Below, piece by piece: positions 31,871-39,785 of a stretch of DNA of 64,000 nt. This stretch comes from DATBLE01 sp050258035. Its GTDB lineage: Bacteria; Actinomycetota; Thermoleophilia; Gaiellales; Gaiellaceae. How positions within the stretch are numbered: position 1 is the first letter of the stretch; every line of letters starts with the position of its first letter. The translations under genes and the position numbers were made by a program. Under the pieces are notes generated by a model that was not told where the DNA came from, ran no database searches, and saw only the letters and a list, made by a program, of their open reading frames with translations. The DNA lies in contig JBLMYA010000037.1 in the NCBI GenBank assembly GCA_050258035.1, positions 1-64,000 of the forward strand, in the 5' to 3' direction.

Positions 31871-32782
31871 GTGGAAACTGCAGAAACGCACAAGCCGATC
31901 GCGGTGATCGGAGCGGCCCTCGATCTCGGCGCCGGGCGGCGCGGGGTCGACATGGGCCCGTCCGCGATTCGGTATGCGGAGCTCGATGCGCGCATCCGGT
32001 CCCTGGGCCGCGAATGCGTCGACCTCGGCAACGTCCAGACGGCGGTCGCCGAGGCGTCGAACGTCGGCGACGAGCGGCTCCGCTACCTGCGCGAGATCCT
32101 CACCGCCTGCGAGCGGGTCGCCGATCTGGTCGCGGACGCGAAGGCCGAGGGGCGCTTCCCGCTGGTGCTCGGCGGAGACCACTCCGTCGCCCTCGGGACC
32201 CTCGGCGGACTCGCGCGTGGGCCGGGTGTCGGCGGTGTCCTCTGGGTCGACGCCCACGGTGATCTGAACCGGCCCGAGACGAGCCCGAGCGGAAACGTGC
32301 ACGGGATGGTGCTCGCCGCGGCGATGGGCCTGGCCGGGGCCGACTTCGACGTCCCCGGCATCAGCTCTCCCTCGGTCGACCCGAACCGCGTGGCGCTCGT
32401 GGGAGTCCGCGCCCTCGACGACGGCGAGCGCGCGCTCCTCCACGAGCTGAACGCGACCGTGTTCACGATGAGCGACATCGACCGTGTCGGGATCGAGCAC
32501 GCCGTGACCAAGTCGCTCGAGCAGATCGACGGCCCGGGCTTCGTCCACGTCAGCCTCGACATGGACGCGCTCGATCCGGACGTCGCGCCCGGCGTCGGGA
32601 CGCCCGTCCGCGGCGGTCTCTCCTACCGCGAGGCGCACCTCGCGATGGAGCTGGTCGCCGAGTCGGGGCTGATGGGGTCCCTCGAGGTCGTGGAGGTGAA
32701 CCCGATCCTCGACCGGGAGAACGAGACCGCCGAGCTCGCCGTCGAGCTGGCGGCGAGCGCGCTCGGCGCCCGCATTCTCTAG
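31871..32782 (+). CDS. Arginase-family ureohydrolase
   Basis: This 303-residue enzyme has the di-manganese motifs GGDHSVALG, WVDAHGDLN and SLDMDALDPDVAPGVGTPV, and ends EVVEVNPILD. The start PIAVIGAALDLGAGRRGVDMGPSAIR is that of arginases rather than agmatinases. It likely splits arginine into ornithine and urea. No other arginine genes are adjacent. The GTG start is supported by its position after the -10 box. Confidence 0.9.
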   Translation: METAETHKPIAVIGAALDLGAGRRGVDMGPSAIRYAELDARIRSLGRECVDLGNVQTAVAEASNVGDERLRYLREILTACERVADLVADAKAEGRFPLVLGGDHSVALGTLGGLARGPGVGGVLWVDAHGDLNRPETSPSGNVHGMVLAAAMGLAGADFDVPGISSPSVDPNRVALVGVRALDDGERALLHELNATVFTMSDIDRVGIEHAVTKSLEQIDGPGFVHVSLDMDALDPDVAPGVGTPVRGGLSYREAHLAMELVAESGLMGSLEVVEVNPILDRENETAELAVELAASALGARIL

Positions 32783-32795
32783 ACGTCGGCCGAGC

Positions 32796-34022
32796 CTACG
32801 GACGCCAGTACTTTCGGCCCTTCAGCTCGTCGGGCAGATGGTCGAGCTCGAACCCGGCCGGGTCGTCGTGCGGGTAGACGTAGCCCTGCCCGTGGCCGAG
32901 CTTCTTCGCGCCCGGGTAGTGCGCGTCGCGGAGCTCCTTCGGCGGACGGACGGTGCCATGCTCGCGGACGTCTCTCCGTGCCTCGCCGAGCGCGACGAGC
33001 ACCGCGTTCGACTTCGGCGCCAGCGCGAGGTAGATCGCGGCCTGGGCCAGATTGAGTTGCGCCTCCGGCAGCCCGACGTGCTCCACCGCCTGTGCCGCTG
33101 CGACAGCGACAACGAGCCCCTGGGGGTCGGCGTTCCCGACGTCCTCGGAGGCGAGGATCACCATGCGGCGGGCGATGAAGCGCGGGTCCTCTCCCCCTTC
33201 GAGCATCGCGGCGAGGTAGTAGACGGCCGCGTCCGGATCAGAGCCCCGCATCGACTTGATGAACGCGGAGGTGAAGTCGTAGTGGGCGTCGCCGTCCTTG
33301 TCGTAGAGGAGTGGCCGCTTCCTCGCCGCGTCCTCGACGTTTGCCTCGGTCACCGGTGCCTCTCCCGCTGCGGCCGCCGCCGACTCGAGGATGTTCAGGG
33401 CGTTCCGCGCATCTCCGCCCGCCCGCCGGGCAATCAGTGTCCTGAGGGTCGGGTCGAGCTCGACATCCAGCGCCCCTTCGCCCCGGGCGATCACCCGCTC
33501 GAGATCTCCGATCTCGAGCGGACCAAGCTCGAAGAGCTGCACCCGGCTGAGCAGCGCGGAGTTGACCTCGAAGTAGGGGTTCTCGGTCGTCGCCCCGATC
33601 AGCGTGACGAGGCCGGTCTCCACCGCGGGCAGCAGTGCGTCCTGCTGTGCCTTGTTGAAGCGGTGGATCTCGTCGAGGAACAGAATCGTCCGCTGCCCGT
33701 GTGCCCCGAGCCGCTCGTTCGCCCGGGCCAGGACGCCGCGCACGTCGGCGACCGACGCCGAGACGGCGGAGAGCTCCTCGAAGGCTGCGCCCGTCGCCCG
33801 GGCGATGATCCGGGCGAGCGTCGTCTTCCCGCTTCCCGGCGGTCCGAAGAAGATCGCGGAGCCGACGCGGTCCTCCGCGATCGCCCGCCGCAGGGCCGAC
33901 CTCTCGGCGAGGACGTGCTCCTGCCCGACGAATTCGTCCAGCGTCGCCGGCCGCAGCCGCATCGCCAGCGGGGCGTGCTCGGCCGACCGCTGCTCTGCTG
34001 CGTCTGCGAACAGGTCGGACAC
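32796..34022 (-). CDS. rarA: Replication-associated recombination protein RarA (MgsA)
   Basis: This 408-residue AAA+ ATPase acts at stalled replication forks. It has LRPATLDEFVGQEH, Walker A GPPGSGKTTLA, Walker B FLDEIHRFNKAQQDALL, sensor GATTENPYFEVN and the C-terminal tetramerisation region ending PAGFELDHLPDELKGRKYW. Length is normal. GTG 34022 lies 6 bases after CATACT and begins SDLFADAAEQ; a longer frame would run into the divergent dioxygenase gene. Confidence 0.93.
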   Translation of the reverse strand: MSDLFADAAEQRSAEHAPLAMRLRPATLDEFVGQEHVLAERSALRRAIAEDRVGSAIFFGPPGSGKTTLARIIARATGAAFEELSAVSASVADVRGVLARANERLGAHGQRTILFLDEIHRFNKAQQDALLPAVETGLVTLIGATTENPYFEVNSALLSRVQLFELGPLEIGDLERVIARGEGALDVELDPTLRTLIARRAGGDARNALNILESAAAAAGEAPVTEANVEDAARKRPLLYDKDGDAHYDFTSAFIKSMRGSDPDAAVYYLAAMLEGGEDPRFIARRMVILASEDVGNADPQGLVVAVAAAQAVEHVGLPEAQLNLAQAAIYLALAPKSNAVLVALGEARRDVREHGTVRPPKELRDAHYPGAKKLGHGQGYVYPHDDPAGFELDHLPDELKGRKYWRP

Positions 34023-34028
34023 GGCAGA

Positions 34029-34036
34029 AGTATGCT
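34029..34036. promoter_or_regulatory. Divergent overlapping -10 boxes (rarA and dioxygenase)
   Basis: AGTATGCT holds CATACT on minus (6 bases before the rarA GTG) and TATGCT on plus (6 bases before the dioxygenase ATG). The layout matches the divergent pair at 4653-4660. Confidence 0.55.
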
Positions 34037-34042
34037 CAGCCC

Positions 34043-34774
34043 ATGTCCCGGCAGGAGCAGACCGGCCTGGGCGACGAGTTCGCGCCGATTCTCCCCGGGC
34101 AGGGCGGGAGCGACTACGAGCGGTACCTGCACACCGACGACCTGCTCTCGCTCCAGAAGACACCCGAGGAGCGTGCGCACCGCGACGAGCTGCTGTTCCA
34201 GGTGACGCACCAGTCGTCGGAGCTGTGGCTGAAGCTGGCCGGGGAGGAGATCGAGGTCGCGACGTCGCACCTGGAGGCCGGCGAGATCCGCCCGGCACTG
34301 CGCCTGCTGGGCCGCGCCGTTCTCTGCTTCAGGCTGGTCACCCACGCCCTCGACATGCTCGAGCTGATGTCGCCGTGGGAGTACACCGCGTCCGTCCGGC
34401 CGGTGCTCGGGCACGGCAGCGGCTTCGACTCGCCGGGGTGGAGCCGCGTCCGGCATGCCGCTCCGGCCCTGCTCCAGGCGTTCGACGGGCTCCGCCGCCG
34501 GGAGGGACTCTCTCTCGCCGACGTCTACACCCGGGGGCGTGAGCACGAGGATCTCTACCAGCTCGCCGAGGCGCTGACCGATCTCGACGAGTGGGCAACC
34601 ACCTGGCGCGTCCGGCACTTCATGGTCGTGGAGCGGATCATCGGCGGGGACGTCGTCGGCACCCAGGGGACGCCGGTGCAGATGCTCGGCAAGCTGGTTC
34701 AACGGAAGCTCTACCCGGAGCTGTGGAAGGTGAGGACCGAGCTGACCAACAAGGCGATCGGGGACGCGAGCTGA
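34043..34774 (+). CDS. Tryptophan 2,3-dioxygenase family protein
   Basis: This 243-residue haem enzyme opens the indole ring of tryptophan to form N-formylkynurenine. Family patterns are YERYLHTDDLLSLQ, FQVTHQSSELWLKL and, at the end, FMVVERIIGGDVVGTQGTP with LYPELWKVRTEL. The length is a little short of the usual 260-280. No other kynurenine genes are next to it. Its TGA overlaps the CTG start of a methyltransferase gene. Confidence 0.88.
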   Translation: MSRQEQTGLGDEFAPILPGQGGSDYERYLHTDDLLSLQKTPEERAHRDELLFQVTHQSSELWLKLAGEEIEVATSHLEAGEIRPALRLLGRAVLCFRLVTHALDMLELMSPWEYTASVRPVLGHGSGFDSPGWSRVRHAAPALLQAFDGLRRREGLSLADVYTRGREHEDLYQLAEALTDLDEWATTWRVRHFMVVERIIGGDVVGTQGTPVQMLGKLVQRKLYPELWKVRTELTNKAIGDAS

Positions 34775-35508
34775 GCGACGTCGCGGCCGCCTGGAGCGGG
34801 GCTACCTACGAGCGGATCGCGGAGGCGTTCGCCCCCACGCACCGCAGGGTCGTCGAGACGCTCGCCCCTGAGCCGGGCGACCGGTTCCTCGACCTCGCGT
34901 GTGGTACCGGAGGCGTCGCCCTGATCGCTGCGCGTGGCGGGGTGGAGGTCAACGGGCTCGACATCTCGCCCGACCAGCTCGCGAAGGCCCGGACGGCGGC
35001 GGAGGCCGAGGAGCTCTCGATTCGCTTCGACGAGGGCGACGCGCAGGCGCTCCCGTACGCGGACGGCGAGTTCGACGCTGTCGCATCCGCCTTCGGGATG
35101 ATCTTCGCACCCGACCACGCCCGGGCGGCGGCAGAGCTGACGCGCGTCTGCCGGCCGGCCGGGCGGTTCGCGATCACGGCGTGGGAACGGGACGGGTGGT
35201 GCGAGGTCGGCCGGCGGCTGCGGCCCGACTACGAGGGCGTCACGGCACACCAATGGGCCGAGGACGGGTACGTCTGCGGCCTCTTTCCTGAGGCCGAGCT
35301 CTCGTTCCAGCGGGGCGAGGCGACGATCTCGGCCTCGTCGGCCGACGAGTGCTGGCAGTTGCTCTCGAGCTCCGTCCCCCCGCTCAAGGCCTGGCTGGAC
35401 ACGCTGGAGCCCGACGCGCGGGAGAACGCCGGACGGGAGTACAGGCAGCTGCTCGGCGACGGTTCGCTCAGCCGCGAGTACGTGCTGATCCTCGGAACCC
35501 GCCGGTGA
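34771..35508 (+). CDS. SAM-dependent class I methyltransferase with CTG start
   Basis: This 245-residue protein has a UbiE-like fold. Motif I is FLDLACGTGGVALIAA, the acidic loop is NGLDISPDQL, then come DEGDAQALPYADGEFDAVAS and RVCRPAGRFAITAW. The substrate is unknown. The reading frame joins the dioxygenase stop as CTGA, and the natural N-terminus (SDVAAAWSGATYERIAEAF) begins at that CTG. The only nearby standard codon, a GTG about 48 bases upstream, would add 16 residues translated over the dioxygenase gene. Confidence 0.82.
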   Translation: MSDVAAAWSGATYERIAEAFAPTHRRVVETLAPEPGDRFLDLACGTGGVALIAARGGVEVNGLDISPDQLAKARTAAEAEELSIRFDEGDAQALPYADGEFDAVASAFGMIFAPDHARAAAELTRVCRPAGRFAITAWERDGWCEVGRRLRPDYEGVTAHQWAEDGYVCGLFPEAELSFQRGEATISASSADECWQLLSSSVPPLKAWLDTLEPDARENAGREYRQLLGDGSLSREYVLILGTRR

Positions 35509-36839
35509 CGGACGACGTCCGTCTTCGCGACGAGGCCGTCGAGCTCCTCCAGGCGCTGATCCGGGTCGACACCGTCAATCCGCCCGGGAACGAGACCGCG
35601 GCCGCCGAGGTGCTTCGCGACTACCTCGAACCGCACGGGCTCGAGTGCGAGCTCTACGCGCGCGTACCCGAGCGGGCGAACCTGGTTGCGCGGATTCCGG
35701 GTCGAGGGGAAGGGCCGAGCCTGATGCTGCTGTCGCACACCGACACCGTTCTGGCCGATCCGGCCGAGTGGTCGGTCGATCCGTGGTCAGGCGAGCTCCG
35801 AGACGGATGCGTATGGGGACGGGGAGCTCTCGACATGAAGGGGCAGGTGGCGGCGAGCGCGGTCGCGATCGCATCGCTTGCGCGAGAGGGGTTCCGGCCA
35901 TCGGGCGACCTCGTGTTCGCGGCGACCGCCGACGAGGAGATGGGCGAGGGGGTGACGTACGGGCTCGAGTGGCTGTGCTCGCGGCACCCGGAAGCAGTGC
36001 GCTGCGACTACGCGGTCAACGAGGGCGCGGGCGACCGGATCGAGCTCGGGGGGCGTGTGCTCTACCTGTGCTCGGCGGCCGAGAAGCGTAGCTCGCCGGT
36101 GGTCCTCCGCGTCCGTGGTCGGAGCGGCCACGCGTCGATGCCCGGGATCGCCGACAACGCCCTCGTCAAGGCGGCCGGGCTGATCGAGCGGCTCGGCGCG
36201 TTCGCGCCCGAACCGGTGCTGATCCCCGAAGCCGAGGGCTTCCTCGGTGCGGTGGTGGACACCGTGCCGTCCCCGGATCGCGCGCTCGAAGTGGCACAGT
36301 CGATCGACCCGCTCGCGGCCGAGACGATCGAGCCGCTGCTCGGCATGACGGTTGCGCCGACGATGGTGGCGGCGTCGCAGAAGCGGAACGTGATCCCGGG
36401 GCGGTGCGAGGTGAGCGTCGACTGCCGGCTGCTTCCCGGGCAGACCGAGGACGAGGCCGACCGGGCCCTTCGAGCGTGGTTGGGCGAGGGCGACTACGAG
36501 CTCGAGTGGCGCGACGGCCAGGGCGGTACGCGGTCGGAGCTGGGGACGCCCCTCTGGGCCGCGATCGAGTCGTTTGTCGACCGGCTCGAACCAGGTGCAC
36601 GCGTTGCCCCGATGTGCGTCGCCGGGTTCACCGATTCGCACTGGCTGCGTGAGGCATTCGGCACGGTCGCGTACGGCTTCTTCCCGCTGCGGGCGATGAG
36701 CGCAGACCTCGCCGCACGGCTCATCCATTCGGCAGACGAACGGATTGCGGTCGACGACCTCGAGCTCGGCGTGGACTTCCTGCGCCACGTCGCTGTCGGA
36801 GTGGGCGGCTCTGGCGGCGGTACGGGCGTCGCTGCCTAG
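35505..36839 (+). CDS. M20-family metallopeptidase (ArgE/DapE/CPG2-like)
   Basis: This 444-residue protein has the di-zinc motifs SHTDTV, WGRGALDMKG (bridging Asp), TADEEMGEG (catalytic Glu-Glu) and a dimerisation domain with RGRSGHASMPG. It hydrolyses an amide bond of an N-acyl amino acid or peptide; the exact substrate cannot be read from sequence. The GTG overlaps the methyltransferase stop (GTGA), so the dioxygenase, methyltransferase and peptidase form one operon. Confidence 0.9.
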   Translation: MTDDVRLRDEAVELLQALIRVDTVNPPGNETAAAEVLRDYLEPHGLECELYARVPERANLVARIPGRGEGPSLMLLSHTDTVLADPAEWSVDPWSGELRDGCVWGRGALDMKGQVAASAVAIASLAREGFRPSGDLVFAATADEEMGEGVTYGLEWLCSRHPEAVRCDYAVNEGAGDRIELGGRVLYLCSAAEKRSSPVVLRVRGRSGHASMPGIADNALVKAAGLIERLGAFAPEPVLIPEAEGFLGAVVDTVPSPDRALEVAQSIDPLAAETIEPLLGMTVAPTMVAASQKRNVIPGRCEVSVDCRLLPGQTEDEADRALRAWLGEGDYELEWRDGQGGTRSELGTPLWAAIESFVDRLEPGARVAPMCVAGFTDSHWLREAFGTVAYGFFPLRAMSADLAARLIHSADERIAVDDLELGVDFLRHVAVGVGGSGGGTGVAA

Positions 36840-36945
36840 GCGTTCCCGGCCTCCTCCCCACCGCGAGCCTACCGCCACAACCGTGACCCGTGGGTGCCGC
36901 GAGTGTCGCGATCGTGCATCGAGACGCCGCCGGCCGGCGACGGGG

Positions 36946-36951
36946 TACTCT
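36946..36951 (+). promoter_or_regulatory. -10 box (TACTCT) of the DUF1385 gene
   Basis: TACTCT lies 7 bases before the ATG. The 119-base gap before DUF1385 holds nothing else recognisable. Confidence 0.5.
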
Positions 36952-36958
36952 GGAGCCG

Positions 36959-37780
36959 ATGGGCGAGCAAGAGCGGAAGGTCCGCCTCGGCGGCATGGCG
37001 CTCCAGAACGGCGTGCTGGTGCACGGCCCGACGTCGTGGGCCGTGGCCGTGCGGACCGATGACGGGGAGCTACGGGTCTCGTCGGGCGCGAAGAGCGTTC
37101 GCGGCGCGGACGTCGAGAATCCCCTGCTCCGCGGCCCGATGCGGATACTCGATGCGTTCGCTCTGCTGCCGCGGATCCGTCGTGCACGTCCCGAGGCGCG
37201 GTTGCCGTTCGAGCGTCGCGCGGTACTCGTCTCCGCCGTCGCAAGCGCCGTCGTCGCGCACGCGCTCCGGCGCTCGTCGGTCCTCGGCCCGGCGACGAGA
37301 GAGCTCCTCGGCGGTGCGGTTTCCCTGCTCCCGGCGACGCTGGCGCTGCGCGGCTCCGAGCTCGCGGCCTACCACGGAGCGGAGCACATCTCGATCGGGA
37401 GCTACGAGCACGGGGAGCCGCGCGGGAAGGAGCACGAGCGCTGCGGCTCGCACCTGATCGGCCCGCTGCTCGTCACCTCGGCCGTCGGTGCTGCCCTCGC
37501 GGCCCGAGCCCCCGAGCCGGTGCGCGGCATCGTGCGTCTCGCCGCCGGGGTCGGAAGCGTCGCGGCGGCCACGGAGGTCTTCTCCTGGATGGTGCGGAAC
37601 CCGGAGCATCCTGTCGCCCGGGCCCTGGCGTGGCCGGGTCACGAATTGCAGCACCGGCTCGCCACCGCCGAGCCCGATGCCGGTCAACTCGAGGTCGCCG
37701 AGGCGGCGCTCGAGGCCTGCCTCCGGCTCGAGGCCGCCGACGGTCACCGCGATGGCTCTGAACACCAGGCGACAGGGTAG
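36959..37780 (+). CDS. DUF1385 family membrane protein
   Basis: This 273-residue protein has the DUF1385 pattern: an N-terminal GGMALQNGVLVHGPTSWAVA, central membrane helices, then ELAAYHGAEHISIGSYEHG and a C-terminal helix ending WPGHELQHRLAT. The conserved YHGAEH suggests metal binding, but the function is unknown. In many actinobacteria it sits near prfA or rpmE; here it precedes a nicotinate phosphoribosyltransferase gene, which it overlaps by 29 bases. Confidence 0.83.
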   Translation: MGEQERKVRLGGMALQNGVLVHGPTSWAVAVRTDDGELRVSSGAKSVRGADVENPLLRGPMRILDAFALLPRIRRARPEARLPFERRAVLVSAVASAVVAHALRRSSVLGPATRELLGGAVSLLPATLALRGSELAAYHGAEHISIGSYEHGEPRGKEHERCGSHLIGPLLVTSAVGAALAARAPEPVRGIVRLAAGVGSVAAATEVFSWMVRNPEHPVARALAWPGHELQHRLATAEPDAGQLEVAEAALEACLRLEAADGHRDGSEHQATG

Positions 37781-38840
37781 GCGGCTCCCGCCGGAGATCT
37801 TCGACCTCCCCGTCGAGAAGATGCGGGAGGGGTATTACACCGACGCCTACTTCAACCACACGCGCTCGGCCCTGGTCGCCGACGAACGCCGCCCTCGCGT
37901 CGTGATGCAGGTGTTCCAGAAGCACCACGCCGTGCTCGGAGGGATGGACGAGGCGATCGCGGTGCTCAGGCTGTGCTCGGAGGACTGGGATGCGCTGACC
38001 GTTCACGCGCTCTTCGACGGCGATCGAGTCGAGCCCTGGGAGACGGTGATGACGATCGAGGGCGACTACACGCTGTTCGCCCACCTCGAGACCGTGTACC
38101 TCGGCGTTCTCGCCCGGAGGACCCTGATCTCGACGAACGTGACGCGTGTCCTGGAGGCGGCCGCCGGCAAGCAGATCATCTTCATGCCGGCCCGGCACGA
38201 CCACCATCGCGTCCAGACCGGAGACGGCTACGCCGCCTACGTCGCGGGCGCGCTCGTCGGCGCCGAGATCGGCGTCACCACCGACGCCCAGTCGTCGTGG
38301 TGGGGCGGCCGGGGGATCGGCACCGTGCCGCACGCCCTGATCGCCGCCTATGGCGGCAACACCGTCCTCGCCGCCACGAAGTTCGCCGAATGGGCGCCCG
38401 AGGACTTCAACATCGTCGTCCTCGTCGATTTCGAGAACGACTCCGTCCGGACGTCGCTCGAGGTCGCACGTGCGCTGAAGGACCGTCTCTGGGGCGTTCG
38501 CCTCGACACGTCGGGACAGCTCGTCGACCGCGCGCTCTGGAACGAGATGGGGGACTTCGATCCTCGAGGTGTCAACGAGCGACTCGTGTGGAAGGTGCGG
38601 GACGCACTCGACCGGGACGGGTTCGAGCGCGTGAAGATCGTCGCGTCGGGTGGGTTCACGGTCGACCGGATCCGGGCGTTCGAGCTGGCCGGCGTGCCCG
38701 TCGACGCGTATGGGGTCGGCTCGTCGCTGATCAGGGGCGAGAACGACTTCACCGCCGACATCGTGCTCACCGACGGACGGGCGACGGCCAAGGTCGGTCG
38801 GCGGTACCGCGCAAACGACCGTCTCGAGATGGTCTCTTAG
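37752..38840 (+). CDS. Nicotinate phosphoribosyltransferase-like protein
   Basis: This 362-residue enzyme couples nicotinate and PRPP to nicotinate mononucleotide in NAD salvage. It shows MREGYYTDAYFNHTR at the start, MTIEGDYTLFAHLETVYLG, RHDHHRVQTGDGYAAYV, VDFENDSVRTSLEVA, VKIVASGGFTVDRIRAFE and DAYGVGSSLI at the phosphate site. It belongs to the shorter NAPRTase group. It is convergent, nine bases apart, with a cysteine hydrolase that may supply nicotinate. Confidence 0.87.
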   Translation: MALNTRRQGRRLPPEIFDLPVEKMREGYYTDAYFNHTRSALVADERRPRVVMQVFQKHHAVLGGMDEAIAVLRLCSEDWDALTVHALFDGDRVEPWETVMTIEGDYTLFAHLETVYLGVLARRTLISTNVTRVLEAAAGKQIIFMPARHDHHRVQTGDGYAAYVAGALVGAEIGVTTDAQSSWWGGRGIGTVPHALIAAYGGNTVLAATKFAEWAPEDFNIVVLVDFENDSVRTSLEVARALKDRLWGVRLDTSGQLVDRALWNEMGDFDPRGVNERLVWKVRDALDRDGFERVKIVASGGFTVDRIRAFELAGVPVDAYGVGSSLIRGENDFTADIVLTDGRATAKVGRRYRANDRLEMVS

Positions 38841-38849
38841 CCGCCGCCT

Positions 38850-39770
38850 TCAGAGCCAGCCCGCCTCCGTCGAGCGGACGACGCGGACGCCGCGCTCGGC
38901 GAAGCGTGCGATCGCCTCGTCGGCCTCCGCGGTGAAGTCGACCGCTCCCGCGACGACCACGGGCGACATGCAGTCCTCGAGCAGGTAGAGGTGGTCGGCC
39001 GGCAGGTCCTTTAGGAGGTCTTCGACCGTCCAGGCGACGCAGTGGCTCTTCGCCTGTCCGGCGACGATCACCGCGTCGAACGACCGCAGGAGCTCCACGA
39101 GCGCCTCGTTCCGGTCCTCGCCGACCTCCGGCCCGAGCACCGAGTACGCCTCCGTCCGCGGATCGTCGCCCTTGATCTGGAAAGCCGGCGAGATCTCGCG
39201 GGCGATCGCGTGGAAGAAGATCGCCTCCTCGACCGCCGAGACCAGTGCGTGACCGAGGCCGCCGAGCATCGCATGGTACGGCCAGACGGCGAGTCGGTAG
39301 CGGCCGCCCGCCTCCAGAGCGCGCACGTACTCGAGCAGACCCGCCTGTTCGTTCGGGTCGGATGTCCGCCAGACGCCTTCCTCGACGTCCTGTACCGAGA
39401 CGGTCGTGTACGGCGGAGGGCGCCGTCCCTCGCCGTCGACGAGCCATGCGGCGTGGAAGACCTGGAGCGCGCGATGCGTGTCCAGCGTCGGGACGACCTG
39501 TGTGATCGAGCCGAGGTTCCGGTAGAGGAACTCGCACAGCCGGCGGTTGTCGTCGGGCGCTCCCGGCACGAACAGCTCGAAGCCGGGCGTGCAGAAGGTG
39601 TTCTGGCAGTCGACGAGCAGGAGGCACACCCGGCGCGTGTCGTCGCGGGCGCGGGTGATCGCATGGCCGGAGGCCCAGTCGGCCGCCCCGGCCGCGCGTT
39701 CCTCGTAGGGCACCCGCCGGACCTCGGTGACCGTTTCTGGCTCCCAGTGGGGCGGTAGCGGCAGGTCCAT
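38850..39770 (-). CDS. Isochorismatase-like cysteine hydrolase (nicotinamidase candidate)
   Basis: This 306-residue protein has the isochorismatase/nicotinamidase fold. Asp lies in LLVDCQNTF, the metal or substrate region in WPYHAMLGGLGHALV, and the catalytic Cys in AKSHCVAWTVEDLL. It is about 100 residues longer than PncA, with an N-terminal extension and an insert. Its position facing a nicotinate phosphoribosyltransferase gene supports nicotinamide deamidation, but a ureidoacrylate-type amidase is possible. ATG follows TACGCT by 6 bases. Confidence 0.8.
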   Translation of the reverse strand: MDLPLPPHWEPETVTEVRRVPYEERAAGAADWASGHAITRARDDTRRVCLLLVDCQNTFCTPGFELFVPGAPDDNRRLCEFLYRNLGSITQVVPTLDTHRALQVFHAAWLVDGEGRRPPPYTTVSVQDVEEGVWRTSDPNEQAGLLEYVRALEAGGRYRLAVWPYHAMLGGLGHALVSAVEEAIFFHAIAREISPAFQIKGDDPRTEAYSVLGPEVGEDRNEALVELLRSFDAVIVAGQAKSHCVAWTVEDLLKDLPADHLYLLEDCMSPVVVAGAVDFTAEADEAIARFAERGVRVVRSTEAGWL

Positions 39771-39776
39771 GCGCTG

Positions 39777-39782
39777 AGCGTA
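39777..39782 (-). promoter_or_regulatory. -10 box (TACGCT) of the cysteine hydrolase gene
   Basis: TACGCT on minus lies 6 bases before the ATG. The gap to the divergent ftsH start is only 15 bases. Confidence 0.5.
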
Positions 39783-39785
39783 CTA

